From positions 206,702,750 through 206,766,749 of the forward strand of contig CP136069.1 in assembly GCA_032622095.1 (NCBI GenBank): a DNA stretch of 64,000 nt, read 5' to 3'. Source of the stretch: Siphonodentalium dalli (taxonomy: Eukaryota; Mollusca; Scaphopoda; Gadilida; Siphonodentaliidae). This document shows, piece by piece, positions 47,936 through 57,934 of the stretch; position 1 is the stretch's first letter, and every line of letters starts with the position of its first letter. The translations under genes were made by a program, and so were the position numbers. Under the pieces are notes generated by a model. The model did not search any database. It saw only the letters and a program-made list of their open reading frames with translations, and was not told the origin of the DNA.

Positions 47936-48138
47936 CTACTTTCGTGGATAATAGAAATGGGGTAGCAGAACTCCCATCGCCATCGCACATACATAGTTAT
48001 CTATATCAATGTCATCGTAGCCATTGGAGCTCGGTCCTTGTGTTTCCAAAGCGTGCATGTATTTGATTGGATCATTCTCCTTGGTGAGTGCGAATCTCAG
48101 ATTCAAGTAATCCCCATCGTAAAAGCACATGTAGCTTG
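47936..48138 (-). CDS. Minus-strand secreted protein gene, exon 3
   Basis: On the minus strand the acceptor TGTTTTTACAG leads into two bases (CA) that complete a Ser codon with the T left by the exon at 51383. Reads S-SYMCFYDGDYLNLRFALT, KENDPIKYMHALETQG and GYDDIDIDNY. It may end at an AACTAT|GTATGT donor (47993) or read on, VCAMAMGVLLPHFYYPRK, to TAG at 47936. The phase fit across three exons supports the gene. A F-Y-D-G segment is shared with the fragment at 49047. Function is unknown; a lipocalin relation is possible but unproven. Confidence 0.5.
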
Positions 48139-48929
48139 CTGTAAAAACATTATACAAATATAACATGAATCGTTAGATGCGTGTATAGGCAACGTCGTGT
48201 TTTTCGATTGATCTATGAGTGTATCTATAGTTGTATCAGTAGACGAACCCGACTTCGGAACTTAGTATAATTCCGCATCGCCTACTGATATATCTATATA
48301 TACGCTCATAAAAAGCAATAAAAAAACGACGTTGATGACCACTTATAGGATCTTACAGGACTACAATTTTATAAGTTTACGGGATCCAAATGCAGGGAAA
48401 TAAGAGGATGCGTTAATGAGTTTGCACTGGATGGATGCATGTAACTACATTTACACGTGGGAATGCAGTCAATAACATTGTCAATAAACCGATAAATAAT
48501 GATAAATTTAGGGGATAAACATGCTGTATGGCGTGATTTTGGGACGTTTGTCAGAGTGCTAATTTTTGGACAATGATTACCTTGTTTATCTACATTGATT
48601 TTGCCGATATTCGTTTCTATAGTATTCGCGTTAGGTTCGTTTCTTTGTTAGATTAGGCTTTCTCGAAATTACAACATCTCTTTGTATTAATCAGCTGGCT
48701 ATTCTTATGCAACTTGTTAATTCCTGCCCAAGCATGTGCTCGTTAATTACCATTCATCGCACGTATTCTTAGCTTTACTTTTAATAATAACTTATTTGTC
48801 GAACTGTTAATGCCATTGTGGTGATCGGATAATTTATAATACAAATCTGTTAATCTAATCATGCGTCATTAATTCACACCTGTTCATGCTTTGTATATAA
48901 GAATTTATAATACTGTGATATGGCACTCT
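48139..48929. other. No gene seen
   Basis: Non-repetitive sequence that would be intron of the minus-strand gene. TTTGTATATAAG near 48890 is TATA-like and lies just before the exon-like fragment at 48930 (+). Confidence 0.35.
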
Positions 48930-49210
48930 ATGTTTTGGAATTCCAATATTCAGTCACGTTTCACCTATTACAACTGGAGGTCCAATTGTTTTGGTAAACT
49001 GGATTCCAACTATACCGGAATGTGTAAATAATTGCTAATTCCCCAGAACGACTCAATCTTGATTCAACCCGAAATCAGCTCTATCAAACGTTTATCGGTG
49101 GATTTTACGATGGAAAATGCAGTGTTATACCAGCGACGCGAGGATCGGGACTGGTCGTTTTTACAAGACCAAATGACCAAGGTGTCGATTACCATCGATC
49201 AATCATGCTA
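48930..49210 (+). pseudogene. Exon-like fragment(s), possible frameshifted gene
   Basis: A TATA-like TATATAAG (about 48893) precedes ATG at 48930. The short frame reads MFWNSNIQSRFTYYNWRSNC and FGKLDSNYTGMCK before TAA. Then, after AATTCCCCAG at 49046 and in another frame, comes LYQTFIGGFYDGKCSVIPAT and RGSGLVVFTRPNDQGVDYHR. The second part shares F-Y-D-G and a following strand with the minus-strand exon at 48138, and an S-x-(L/I)-x-V-F strand with 56062-56309. It may be a broken paralogue or a two-exon gene; the 23-nt gap between the parts is too short for an intron. Confidence 0.35.
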
Positions 49211-49439
49211 GTTTATATAATACGTTTATTCTCTTATCAAATAGATATTGAGATACAATTAGAAGATATATACAAAAGATTGAGAATGTTGCAGCATATG
49301 TACAATATATACACGAACTTCCCTCATCGTCATCATTATCAACATCATGACAGTCGTCATCAGTATCACCGTCTTCGTTGTCATCACGTTAACGTCTTCG
49401 TCTACTCGTCATCACAATCGCCAGTACCATTTTCATCGT

Positions 49440-49475
49440 TATATTCAACAACAACAACAACCACAACAACAACAA
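49440..49475. repeat. (ACA)n-like microsatellite
   Basis: Repeated ACA/CAA triplets, imperfect. Confidence 0.85.
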
Positions 49476-49824
49476 ACTGCATATTAGTCAATATCATTTG
49501 ACTTAAGATTTATCAGTCGGATGAATGAACATAGTCTGCGCAGACAGGCCACATCTTCCAAATTCAGAATGTCATCTAAAATATCAATAGAGGCGATATC
49601 TGGCCTCACATAAACATTCACATTCTAATAAGTAGTGCAGTTCGTCTCCAATATGTCTTTTAGTGCACAGCGGACATAGTCTATGGAATATGTTGATGTC
49701 ATTCCATCGACCTTTCTCTATTGGCAAGCGATCATGAAGCCATCCGATATTTTATGCTGCATACGTCACTCTCATCGGTGTTTTTGTGTGATAAAGTTAC
49801 TATATGGTCGATGGCTTCAATCAC

Positions 49825-50273
49825 TTAACCCTTTACCCAACAAAACGGCAAAAAACGTCCAAATAAAGCTTCAACAGCCTAAAATATCTTCGGTCTGTCT
49901 CAATAACACCATACAAATATGGATATCATTGGAACCGGTTCATTGACCACATTGTGATGGTTACAGTTATGCCCTGTGCCAATGCATTCTATTATATATG
50001 CGAGTCGACCATAAGTCGCCTCGCATATATAAGAGAATGAATTGGCCTAAAAACACTTTTTACCATTTTTTCTTACATTCTTTAACAATTTTATAATTTT
50101 TTCTTACATTTTTTTACAATTTTTATAATATTTTTCTACATTCTTTGACAATTTTATCATTTTAAATATGTAAAGCCAATGTATTCTCTTATATATGCGA
50201 GGCGACCTATGGTCGACTCGCATATATAAGAGAATGCATTGGCACAGGGCCGTTATGTTGGGTAAAGGGTTAA
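49825..50273. mobile_element. TTAA-flanked MITE (piggyBac-like) carrying double hairpin
   Basis: TTAA at 49825 and 50270, termini CCCTTTACCCAACA and TGTTGGGTAAAGGG (14 bp, perfect). The interior hairpins lie at 49976-50048 and 50177-50249, separated by T-rich sequence with repeated TTTTTTCTTACATTCTTT. Opposite orientation to the copy at 27313. It lies in the long intron of the minus-strand gene. Confidence 0.9.
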
Positions 50274-50321
50274 AGGTAGTCAATCCGATCAGACGCTTCT
50301 AGATTACTATTTCTTTGGCTT

Positions 50322-50640
50322 CGGGGGTGACCAATATTCCATTCGAGTCGAGGAACCCACCCATCAAACCTCAGAGTGATCATATATCGATTTTAGTAGT
50401 TTGCAATTTCTCGAGATGTGTAATAATGTGTGGCACAGAAACATGCGGTCAAACAGAGGGTCTCGGACAAATTGCGAATGAAGATAGATATCAATAAAAT
50501 CAAGTAGTAATAGTTTATACGGTCAAATTTCTTGATACTTTAGTGATAATACGGCCATATTTTGTTGAAAAAAATGTTGATAAATAACAAGTTTTGGGAA
50601 ATTTTATACCATAGTTGACAGTGGTTAGCATTATTATTAG
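50322..50640 (+). repeat. Dispersed block, direct copy of 32721-33044
   Basis: See 32721-33044. Here the conserved start reads GGCTTCGGGGGTGACCAATA and the short frame again ends in TGA. Confidence 0.7.
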
Positions 50641-50800
50641 AGCGATTTTTCAGCAAAAATAGACATGTTACCAAATGGCAGGTGAATCCAAATTACACAA
50701 AACGTGTCTCCTTTCAGGAAGGGATATGATATGAAATAGTCATTTTAACACCAAAGCTTTTAATAAAATCATACTTTCTATAAAAACACATTGGTGGGTA

Positions 50801-51053
50801 TCACTCATTTTGTTTTGACCATGGCCACAAGTGATTCAATTTTTTTTCACTGTCATGTTCGTGAACGCTATATATATACATTTTGTCTTTAAAAAATCTG
50901 GTTTCAACATGTTCTACCCGACCACTTTGGCATTTGGCCGATTCACTACAAATAATAGAAAACTGGGTAGGTAGGGTTTTCTTCAGCTTGGAATAATAGA
51001 GAGCGAAACGACTATTTCTAATATAATCAAAATAAAGAGCGTTTGTCTCACGT
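50801..51053 (-). CDS. Possible terminal exon, minus strand, family unknown
   Basis: On the minus strand an acceptor-like CATTTTGCGGACATGCAG precedes a frame that reads RETNALYFDYIRNSRFALYY, CSESAKCQSGRVEHVETRFF and ends NHLWPWSKQNE with TGA at 50801. Composition and the Cys/aromatic content look coding, but no family was recognised and the partner exons are unknown. It could be a chance frame. Confidence 0.3.
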
Positions 51054-51382
51054 CTGCATGTCCGCAAAATGATGGGAAATTGCTATACTGCATGACTTTG
51101 GTAAGTTTGTTTCATAGCAAATATATATAATGCTGTAAGAAGATATGTGGTTTGTGTATTTATCGACCTATCTTATCCATCATTCCACAATTTCTGATGT
51201 TCAACTAAAACATGTCCATTGCAGTACATGTATATATGCAAACGGGTTCATCATGCAATGCCTGATCTGAAGGAAAGTCGAAGGAAGATGTAATCTTTCC
51301 ACTTATGCCTACGTGTTTTGTATTTAGATAAATGCACACATATTAGTGCATATATACATACGCCATATCATATGAAACTTAC
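51054..51382. other. No feature seen
   Basis: Intronic or intergenic AT-rich DNA on the path of the minus-strand gene. Confidence 0.35.
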
Positions 51383-51416
51383 ACTTTTGTGTGAGAGTGT
51401 ACGTGCTGTGGGCTAC
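51383..51416 (-). CDS. Minus-strand secreted protein gene, exon 2
   Basis: A 34-nt micro-exon between TTCTCTGTTTTACAG and AAAAGT|GTAAGT, both strong sites. Reads VAHSTYTLTQK plus one base T. It takes phase 0 from exon 1 and leaves phase 1, which the exon at 48138 completes. It carries the end of the signal peptide region (...VAHS). Confidence 0.55.
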
Positions 51417-52072
51417 CTGTAAAACAGAGAATAAATATACCATGCATGTATATAAATGTCTACGTGTATTATAGGCTTCACAAGGTCTCCAAAATTACCC
51501 GGGATCTGCCAAATGTGAATCGGATGACCAGGATATCAAATCTCGTCCGCCCACCATGTAATCTCTCTTAAATTGTATGTCAACATAACTGGCAGCTTAT
51601 TAAAAGTTGTTCGTGTCGCCATCTCCTATATTGTGCGCACATGCAGCGAAGGTGGTGGGAGGGGGCGAGTCAACTCGTACCCTGACCAACGTATGTAGAA
51701 AGTCGGTTAATAATAAACAGGGTTTATTAGCGTGATAACAAGCTAAATTCAATAAAATAATTTGTTTCGATACATGCACGTTCCGAACACGATCTGTGAG
51801 TATAGAGTTATTTACGCCTACAAGACCTACAAAGACCCTTACCATGGGATAATTGATGGGCTCCGACTCTAACACAATGATGTTGCTTCATCTTTGCGGC
51901 AGAGTCAATCCCAATTAACATCCCACCGTCCTCATTTCACATCGTATTCACGGATAAATCAAATAGCAACATGGAATCGTCCAATCCGAGTATTGCTCCG
52001 GTGATAACGGGATATAATATGAAAATATACGGAAAGTTCCTTTTATAAGTGTAACATTTTAGCATGTTCTAC
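51417..52072. other. No supported exon
   Basis: A minus-strand frame at 51600-51875 lacks splice support and family signal. The rest is non-repetitive. Confidence 0.35.
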
Positions 52073-52290
52073 AGATGTTTCTATATTCATCAGAATATGT
52101 GACATGCATAATACGATTAAACTGTTTCAGTGTATGGATTGCATTTAATGGAGTTCCACCACAAAAATTTGTTTTGTTTGGTCTATCTCCGTGAATCTGG
52201 CGATCCATATATATTGTGACATCGGCACCAAAAAATCGATGCCGTTCACCATCCCTGATTTGCGACGGCCACAAAATCATGGATATTCCG
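52073..52290 (-). CDS. CUB-like domain exon, partial
   Basis: On the minus strand the frame reads GADVTIYMDRQIHGDRPN, KTNFCGGTPLNAIHTLKQFN and RIMHVTYSDEYRNI, with a possible donor ACATCT|GTAGAA at 52073. The order of (L/V)-x-I-Y-x-D, F-C-G, a P, an N-x-(hydrophobic)-x-V-x-(F/Y)-x-S-D is the C-terminal half of a CUB domain, an extracellular module. The upstream limit is unclear: a GC-rich tract rich in GCCCGG follows at 52291-52370. It lies inside the long intron of the minus-strand gene but its phase does not fit that gene. Confidence 0.45.
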
Positions 52291-53420
52291 GTGCCCGGGG
52301 CCCGCGCAAGCCCGGACACGCCCGGGCAAGTCCGACAGGTCTGGGCAGCCCCATGAGCCCATGGGCAGTATAATATGGTGTATTATGGTAGTAGGATACA
52401 TACAAAGCATAGGTTGTAAAAATGACTTACTGTATCAACCGCCGGCGCGTTTATTAACCCATTAAATGCCGATATTGACTAACAAAACCCGGGAGAGCCC
52501 TGGCAGACCCAGAGACCAGATCAGACTATATATCGATGACTAACTGTATCCATTCATTCATTAATCGTAAACGTCGAAGATGGACAGTAACACATTTTTC
52601 ACACAACGAGCCTGAGGATGTCAACAAACATATTAAACCGAGCCTAACTATGCTCATTAAAATCAGTGTCATGACTCGGAACTCGGTTCAACCTTCATGA
52701 GTTGTGGCATTCAGGTCTTTGATAAATCAGCGAATATTCGCTTGCGTGCAGTTGAGGCAAGAAGTATTCAAAAGTACACCACTGACGTTCTATCAAATAT
52801 GGCGAAATGTATTTGCTAGATCGTCAATTAGCCTACGACAATATTTTCAAATTGCTACGAATACTTCTCTGTTCTAGATCATAGCCCTATCAAGTAGAAG
52901 AAGCTTAAACATTGATAATCACTCTGCCGTGATCTGTTTTGTTTAATTGAAAATCGTCATTTTTAGTAAAACAATATTAATATCAGGCGTTTTATGTGTG
53001 AAAACCAAGGGTCATAACTCAGTGGTTAATGGGAACAAACCAAAATGCAGACGTAACTTTGTTTACACCAACCATTCATGTCTAAAATAAAAAAATTGAT
53101 TCACGGAGCTTAGGTCTATGTCAAGGATAACGACTCAATAGCCTAATTTAATAACTGAAAAAGAACTGGTTATAAATAATGGATATATATATAGGGCAGC
53201 TCGTTAATTTAATGTATAGCTAAACAAACATGCCTGTTGTCGAACAGTATGTGATAGCTTTTAGATAAAATGTTATGATTGGATCGAATTGAATGGGTTG
53301 CATGAACGGAAATCAGTGTCACACAACGATGTAAAACAATCCTACCGGTACGTGGTGAAACTCTCTTAATTGTCTATACTCGTTTAAAAAAAGAATGTTA
53401 TATATATTATCGTTGCTTAC
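52291..53420. other. GC-rich patch, then unremarkable intron sequence
   Basis: 52290-52370 is rich in GCCCGGG/CCCGGACACG words, unlike the AT-rich surroundings, and may be a repeat fragment. The remainder shows no exon or repeat. Confidence 0.35.
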
Positions 53421-53471
53421 CTGTATAATGGTTGCTACCATGAACAAGATGACTGCTATTGGTCGTCCCAT
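53421..53471 (-). CDS. Minus-strand secreted protein gene, exon 1 (signal peptide)
   Basis: On the minus strand ATG at 53471 opens MGRPIAVILFMVATIIQ, then donor ATACAG|GTAAGC. A short basic start followed by a long hydrophobic run is a classical secretion signal. It joins in phase 0 to the micro-exon at 51416. The 5' region (53472-53550, minus) contains an ATATATATC stretch but no clear promoter. Confidence 0.6.
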
Positions 53472-54032
53472 GGTGCCTGTTCAAACGCCTTCTACATCAT
53501 AATTAATTACAGAATGTCTTCTGCGTCGATTCTAATTACACTCGATATATATCAGATTAAATCAGTGAAATCGGTGAAAACGTGAAAACCTAGGGATTAT
53601 GTGAAATCAGTAAACAGTTTGTTTGAACATATTTTATTTGTAGTATACATAATACAAAATGGATAATAAACAGGCCAGTGATTACACGTAATTACTGGAA
53701 TGTCAGGGATTTCACGAAACACTAAAATTGGCACACTTATGATTGATGTACAATGTGCATGTATAACGTCACCCTTTTCAAACTATAGAAAACGATTAAG
53801 CAGATATACGTAGAGTACTGTCAATTGTCCCATTCCAAGTGCTATTTCTGGGATAAATATTAGTAAACAAAACAACGTACTGTAACAATCTAGTGTGCCA
53901 GATGTGCGGCGTTATTTATCAGAATGAACTTCTACATGCCATGTTCATATGCCAGTCACCAATTTCTGTGTTCCTTCGTGGTAGACACTGGGAATCTATC
54001 ATCGATCGTTATGGTTTCCATAGCTACCTATT

Positions 54033-54432
54033 TTAACCCTTTACCCAACAAACCGGCCAAAAACGGCCAAATAAAGCTTCAACAGCCTAAAATATCTTCG
54101 GTCTGTCTCAATAGAACCATACAAATATGGGTATCATTGGAACCGGCTCCTTGACCACATTGTGATGGTTACAGTTATGCCATGTGCCAATGCATTCTCT
54201 TATATATGCGAGTCGACCATAGGTCGCCTCGCATATATAAGAGAATGCATTGGCCTAAAAAAAATCTTTTTTTAACACTTTTTACCATTTTTTCTTACAT
54301 TCTTTAACAATTTTATAATTTTTAATGTGTTAAGCCAATGCATTCTCTTATATATGCGAGGCGACCTATGGTCGACTCGCATATATAAGAGAATGCATTG
54401 GCACAGGGTCCTTCTGTTGGGTAAAGGGTTAA
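54033..54432. mobile_element. TTAA-flanked MITE (piggyBac-like) carrying double hairpin
   Basis: TTAA at 54033 and 54429. Termini CCCTTTACCCAACA and TGTTGGGTAAAGGG. Same orientation and near-identical text to 49825-50273 but with a shorter spacer between hairpins (54183-54256, 54333-54407). Body plus one TTAA is 396 bp. Confidence 0.9.
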
Positions 54433-54495
54433 GTTCACTGTCAGAGGAGCCACTCGTTTCATTCAGTCTAGGAAACACGACTTCATGTATTGACC
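54433..54495 (+). pseudogene. Lipocalin exon 5-like fragment next to a MITE
   Basis: Directly right of the MITE one frame reads SLSEEPLVSFSLGNTTSC and IDPDVLQICTG. The T-S-C-I-D-P-D-x-L segment matches the ends of the lip exon 5 sequences (SSSCIDPLALEYV, LCINPDYLTASDM). The left side (53890-54032) is open in another frame (MPCSYASHQFLCSFVVDTG) and carries stops in the matching frame, and no donor follows. Likely a dead exon; the match is short. Confidence 0.35.
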
Positions 54496-54949
54496 CAGAT
54501 GTTCTACAGATTTGTACAGGAATTATTCCCGACACAGCTATGTTCCTATTCCATATGATTATGTAAACTTATTAGAGGGACATAACATACGATGGAGCTC
54601 TTCAAACTGTTTATACTGTATATAGTTCATGTATCTATATTGTTCATAGATCACTCTCCACAATGGAGGCATTAAAGATATATAGTGTATATATCATGCC
54701 ATGAATCTCTATACTCCAGCTATATTCGACGTCGATATCACACTCCGCCAGTAAAAACCCTGGAAACAATTTGATCTTGTGATATGGTAGTGTATAACGT
54801 TGAAAAACAGTGCATGTATTGTATTTCTTAGTTATATATAAGCCACGTGGCGGTTTGCGCTCCAAAAAACACATAATATTCGCTTTTGAATTTTTCCCGG
54901 TATCAAAATAGGTCGGTAATTACTTGATATATAGTCTGGTCGATAAAAG

Positions 54950-55065
54950 GTTTGACCTCAAATAAATTTGGACTAAGTTGGTTTTTATTCCATTTTGAAG
55001 AGGAATATACCCCCTCTACAACATATCCAAAATCAGCTTTGAGCAAACTTTTTTACAGAGATTTT
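54950..55065 (+). repeat. Dispersed repeat, inverted partner of 56895-57012
   Basis: AAGTTGGTTTTTATTCCATT and GAAGAGGAATATACC match the reverse complement of 56895-57012 over roughly 100 bp. Short open frames in both are not supported as genes. Confidence 0.6.
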
Positions 55066-56061
55066 AAAAATGCCCATTTTCGACCTTGTGAAGTAGGGTT
55101 TTCTACAATATCACTCATCGACGACACCAGAACGCATTAATCCTTCATCTGATATATATCAGTTTGTGTGAAATTAGAGTATAGGGGGTGAATAGAGTGA
55201 CAAAAACAGAAAATAATGCAATCGCGGAGATGAAATGGCTGTCAAATACACATTAGTAATTTACAAATATGTTGTTATATATCGTTAAAGGTACACATAT
55301 ACTTAAAACAGATATATCTGAATGATTTATCGATCACTGCAACACACGTTAACACAATGATTTACGTTTGGGTTTTCTGCTTAGAATGCACCCAACAGTC
55401 GGGCCAAAAAACAGTTAGTTCGGGCATGCAACACACGAAATAATATTTCGTCACACAGTGCATGGTAGTTTCATTTTTGAATGATGATTAATTATTGAAT
55501 GTAACGCAGAAACCGAAGTGCACACTCTTGCTGTGTAAATACTAGTTACATTTCCGGAATGTTCAACACTCTCCGTGATAATAAACCATACACGTATGTC
55601 GTAATGCTGATTATACTGTAAAGAAACACGCATCTCTTCAACAGAATAGTACCCTATCTCACTAGATCGAAGAGACTGTACATCGTACATTTATTTAATA
55701 CTAATTTTCATGCTGCTTCCAAACCGGTTTCTTAGTAGACAATTTTGTTCAGATTACTTCAATCGGCACTTTACAACGGGAATATGTACCACGCAATGCA
55801 CACTATTAGTTTTCAATATCTTGTTGTTTGAAATTATATTACCATTGCCACCCACATACTTGCGCTAAATATCATGTCATCAGCGTTTAAATTTATTAGT
55901 TCTGCGTTTAGCATTCACTCAATGTTGCTATTTATGGTTTTGTATGCAGCATATATGTGTAACATTAGGGAGTATGGGTAAACGCGGCGATGCGTTGCAG
56001 AAAAGGTAGTACGTTTCGCGAATATGTGGCCTTTGTGCATTTAAGCACATATCATTTCCAG
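55066..56061. other. No supported gene
   Basis: An ATG at 55873 opens a hydrophobic stretch (SMLLFMVLYAAYMCNI) that could be a signal peptide, with ATGG|GTAAAC after it, but the phase does not fit the exon at 56062. Nothing else was recognised. Confidence 0.3.
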
Positions 56062-56309
56062 GTATAAAGACAATCTCTGCCACAGATTATGTAAACAAAT
56101 TTGGTTATGTTGAGAATTTATTGAAGATAGTCTATTGTACTCCTTTGTATTTTGATAAATTGCGTTCATGGTATACCACCATGCATTCGTGTGATAAAAG
56201 CGAAATATTCGTGTTTAATCACTTGACTGGAGGAAACTATGACTACTATTTTAAGACATGGACATTGGACAATAGGATCTACACATGTTACCTAGTGCCA
56301 TATGAATAG
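56062..56309 (+). CDS. Probable terminal exon of a small secreted protein
   Basis: Acceptor ATATCATTTCCAG, then two split-codon bases and an open frame to TAG at 56307. Reads TISATDYVNKFGYVENLL, KIVYCTPLYFDKLRSWYTTM, HSCDKSEIFVFNHLTGGNYD and YYFKTWTLDNRIYTCYLVPY. Three Cys and alternating strands suggest a secreted beta-rich protein. The S-E-I-F-V-F strand and the following D-Y resemble the fragment at 49100-49200. The two-base phase equals that of the minus-strand exon at 48138. Upstream exons were not found. Confidence 0.45.
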
Positions 56310-56894
56310 CGTTCATACTGTTTTATAGTAGTGAATTTTGACAGATTTGGTGTTATAGATATACAAATAAAATATTATCGGTCACATTCGTGAGACTGTT
56401 TTCATTACATACATTTCTGCTTCTAGAAAAGGTCACATAATCAATACATCCCTATTCGATCCCATTTAACTGTTTAATTACACATATATTACACGATTCA
56501 AGATAAACAGTACATATAAAACTGCGTTATTCTTCTGTTTCTTGGCGACAACAAAGTCCATATTTAATCGTTTTATGAGACCTGGCTTTCGTTTGCTCTC
56601 TCGCGAGATACATTTGAGCGAATTCTTACATCTGTTAATGAAAGCTCCCCCTATACTTTGAAATCATTCTTCCCATTATAATTCGAGGGTTTCTTCGTTC
56701 TTGTATGACTGCCTATTCAATTTTCATATTGTAAATTTCATTCGATTTTGTCCATTTTGGCGGCCATATTGGGACAGACATTCTACCGATATGGTTTACG
56801 ACTAAGCATTGTTTGTGTGTATTTCATTTTGTTACTAATTTGGTATTAGTTGGCGCACATACCACCGAAATTCATAATTGTTTGATACCAACTG
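56310..56894. other. No feature seen
   Basis: 3' flank of the exon at 56062; AATAAA at 56367 (in CAAATAAAATATT) could be its polyadenylation signal, about 60 bp after the stop codon. Confidence 0.35.
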
Positions 56895-57012
56895 CCATCT
56901 TGGATTACAGAAAATGCTCAAAGAGGCTTTTAGCGGATTTTAGATATGTTATAGAGGATATATTCCTCTTCAAATCGAATAGAAACCAACTTTATTCTAG
57001 GATGACCCTAAA
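56895..57012 (-). repeat. Dispersed repeat, inverted partner of 54950-55065
   Basis: See 54950-55065. Contains GATATATTCCTCTTCAAATC, which is the complement of the partner's core. Confidence 0.6.
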
Positions 57013-57749
57013 ATTTTAGTTTATCGACCAGACTAATATACCTTTCTACGGGCATTATATGTCCCAAAAAAACGCATTGAAGCGGGGTGGATAAAAAGTG
57101 CGCGATACACAATGTCGCCCCGGGTAGGTGGTGTCCGGAGGCCAAAAACGAGTATTATCCAAGATCATGCAATTTTTATTCAAATGCAATATTTTACTTT
57201 GTTATTAGTTTAAAACAGCATGCACTTAAAGTAAAATTGACACCCTTGATAGGTGACAATATTGGTGAAATTCACTAAAAACTGATGTTGAAAGGGGGTA
57301 TCTAGGTATCCTTCTGTGAACAGAAAAAAATTACATATGGAACACATACGGAATAAATGTCTTTTATCAAGATATGTACCCAACATATGGTTAGTTCTCC
57401 CATAATTACTATCAGCTATATATAAGCCTATAAATTTCTATAATGCAAACGTGTCACTATGAGTCTATGATGCCTGCTATGTTGTTGCTATGAACTAATG
57501 GTGTTGGGATGTGATCCAGATTTTGGTTTAGATCTTCTGAGCTGTCACAATGGTTATTTAAGATTCGTGAATAATATTGTCAATTATCATTTATTAATAA
57601 AGACTGCATACTAATATAAAACAAACAAATATAGTTGTGTAACAATGATGTACGGGTATACATCTATTTATAATGTCAGTTTGAGGCCATTTTAAGCATC
57701 CACACTGCTGTCTTTGTGTGTCTTTTGGTTTGGACCAGATCAGATTAGA
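57013..57749. other. No feature seen
   Basis: Non-repetitive DNA. No exon or repeat was recognised. Confidence 0.35.
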
Positions 57750-57925
57750 TCCCCTTAAATCGGGACCTATTTTAAAGTTTGATCTGAGTTGAAGGACATC
57801 TTAATGTATCATTCCAACCGATAAAATGCCATTTCAATGAGAATTTAGAATGAGCTGACGCTCAGTGAAGCAAGCACAATGGCATTGGAAGCAATGGGAA
57901 CTCATACTGAGTACGTGTATCTATA
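57750..57925 (+). mobile_element. SINE tail, 5'-truncated copy
   Basis: AAATCGGGACCTATTTTAAA through GGGAACTCATACTGAGTACG matches the tail of the SINE at 28925-29185 with an internal insertion (GCTGACGCTCAGTGAAGC). No tRNA-like head is present. Confidence 0.65.
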
Positions 57926-57934
57926 AATATCTAT

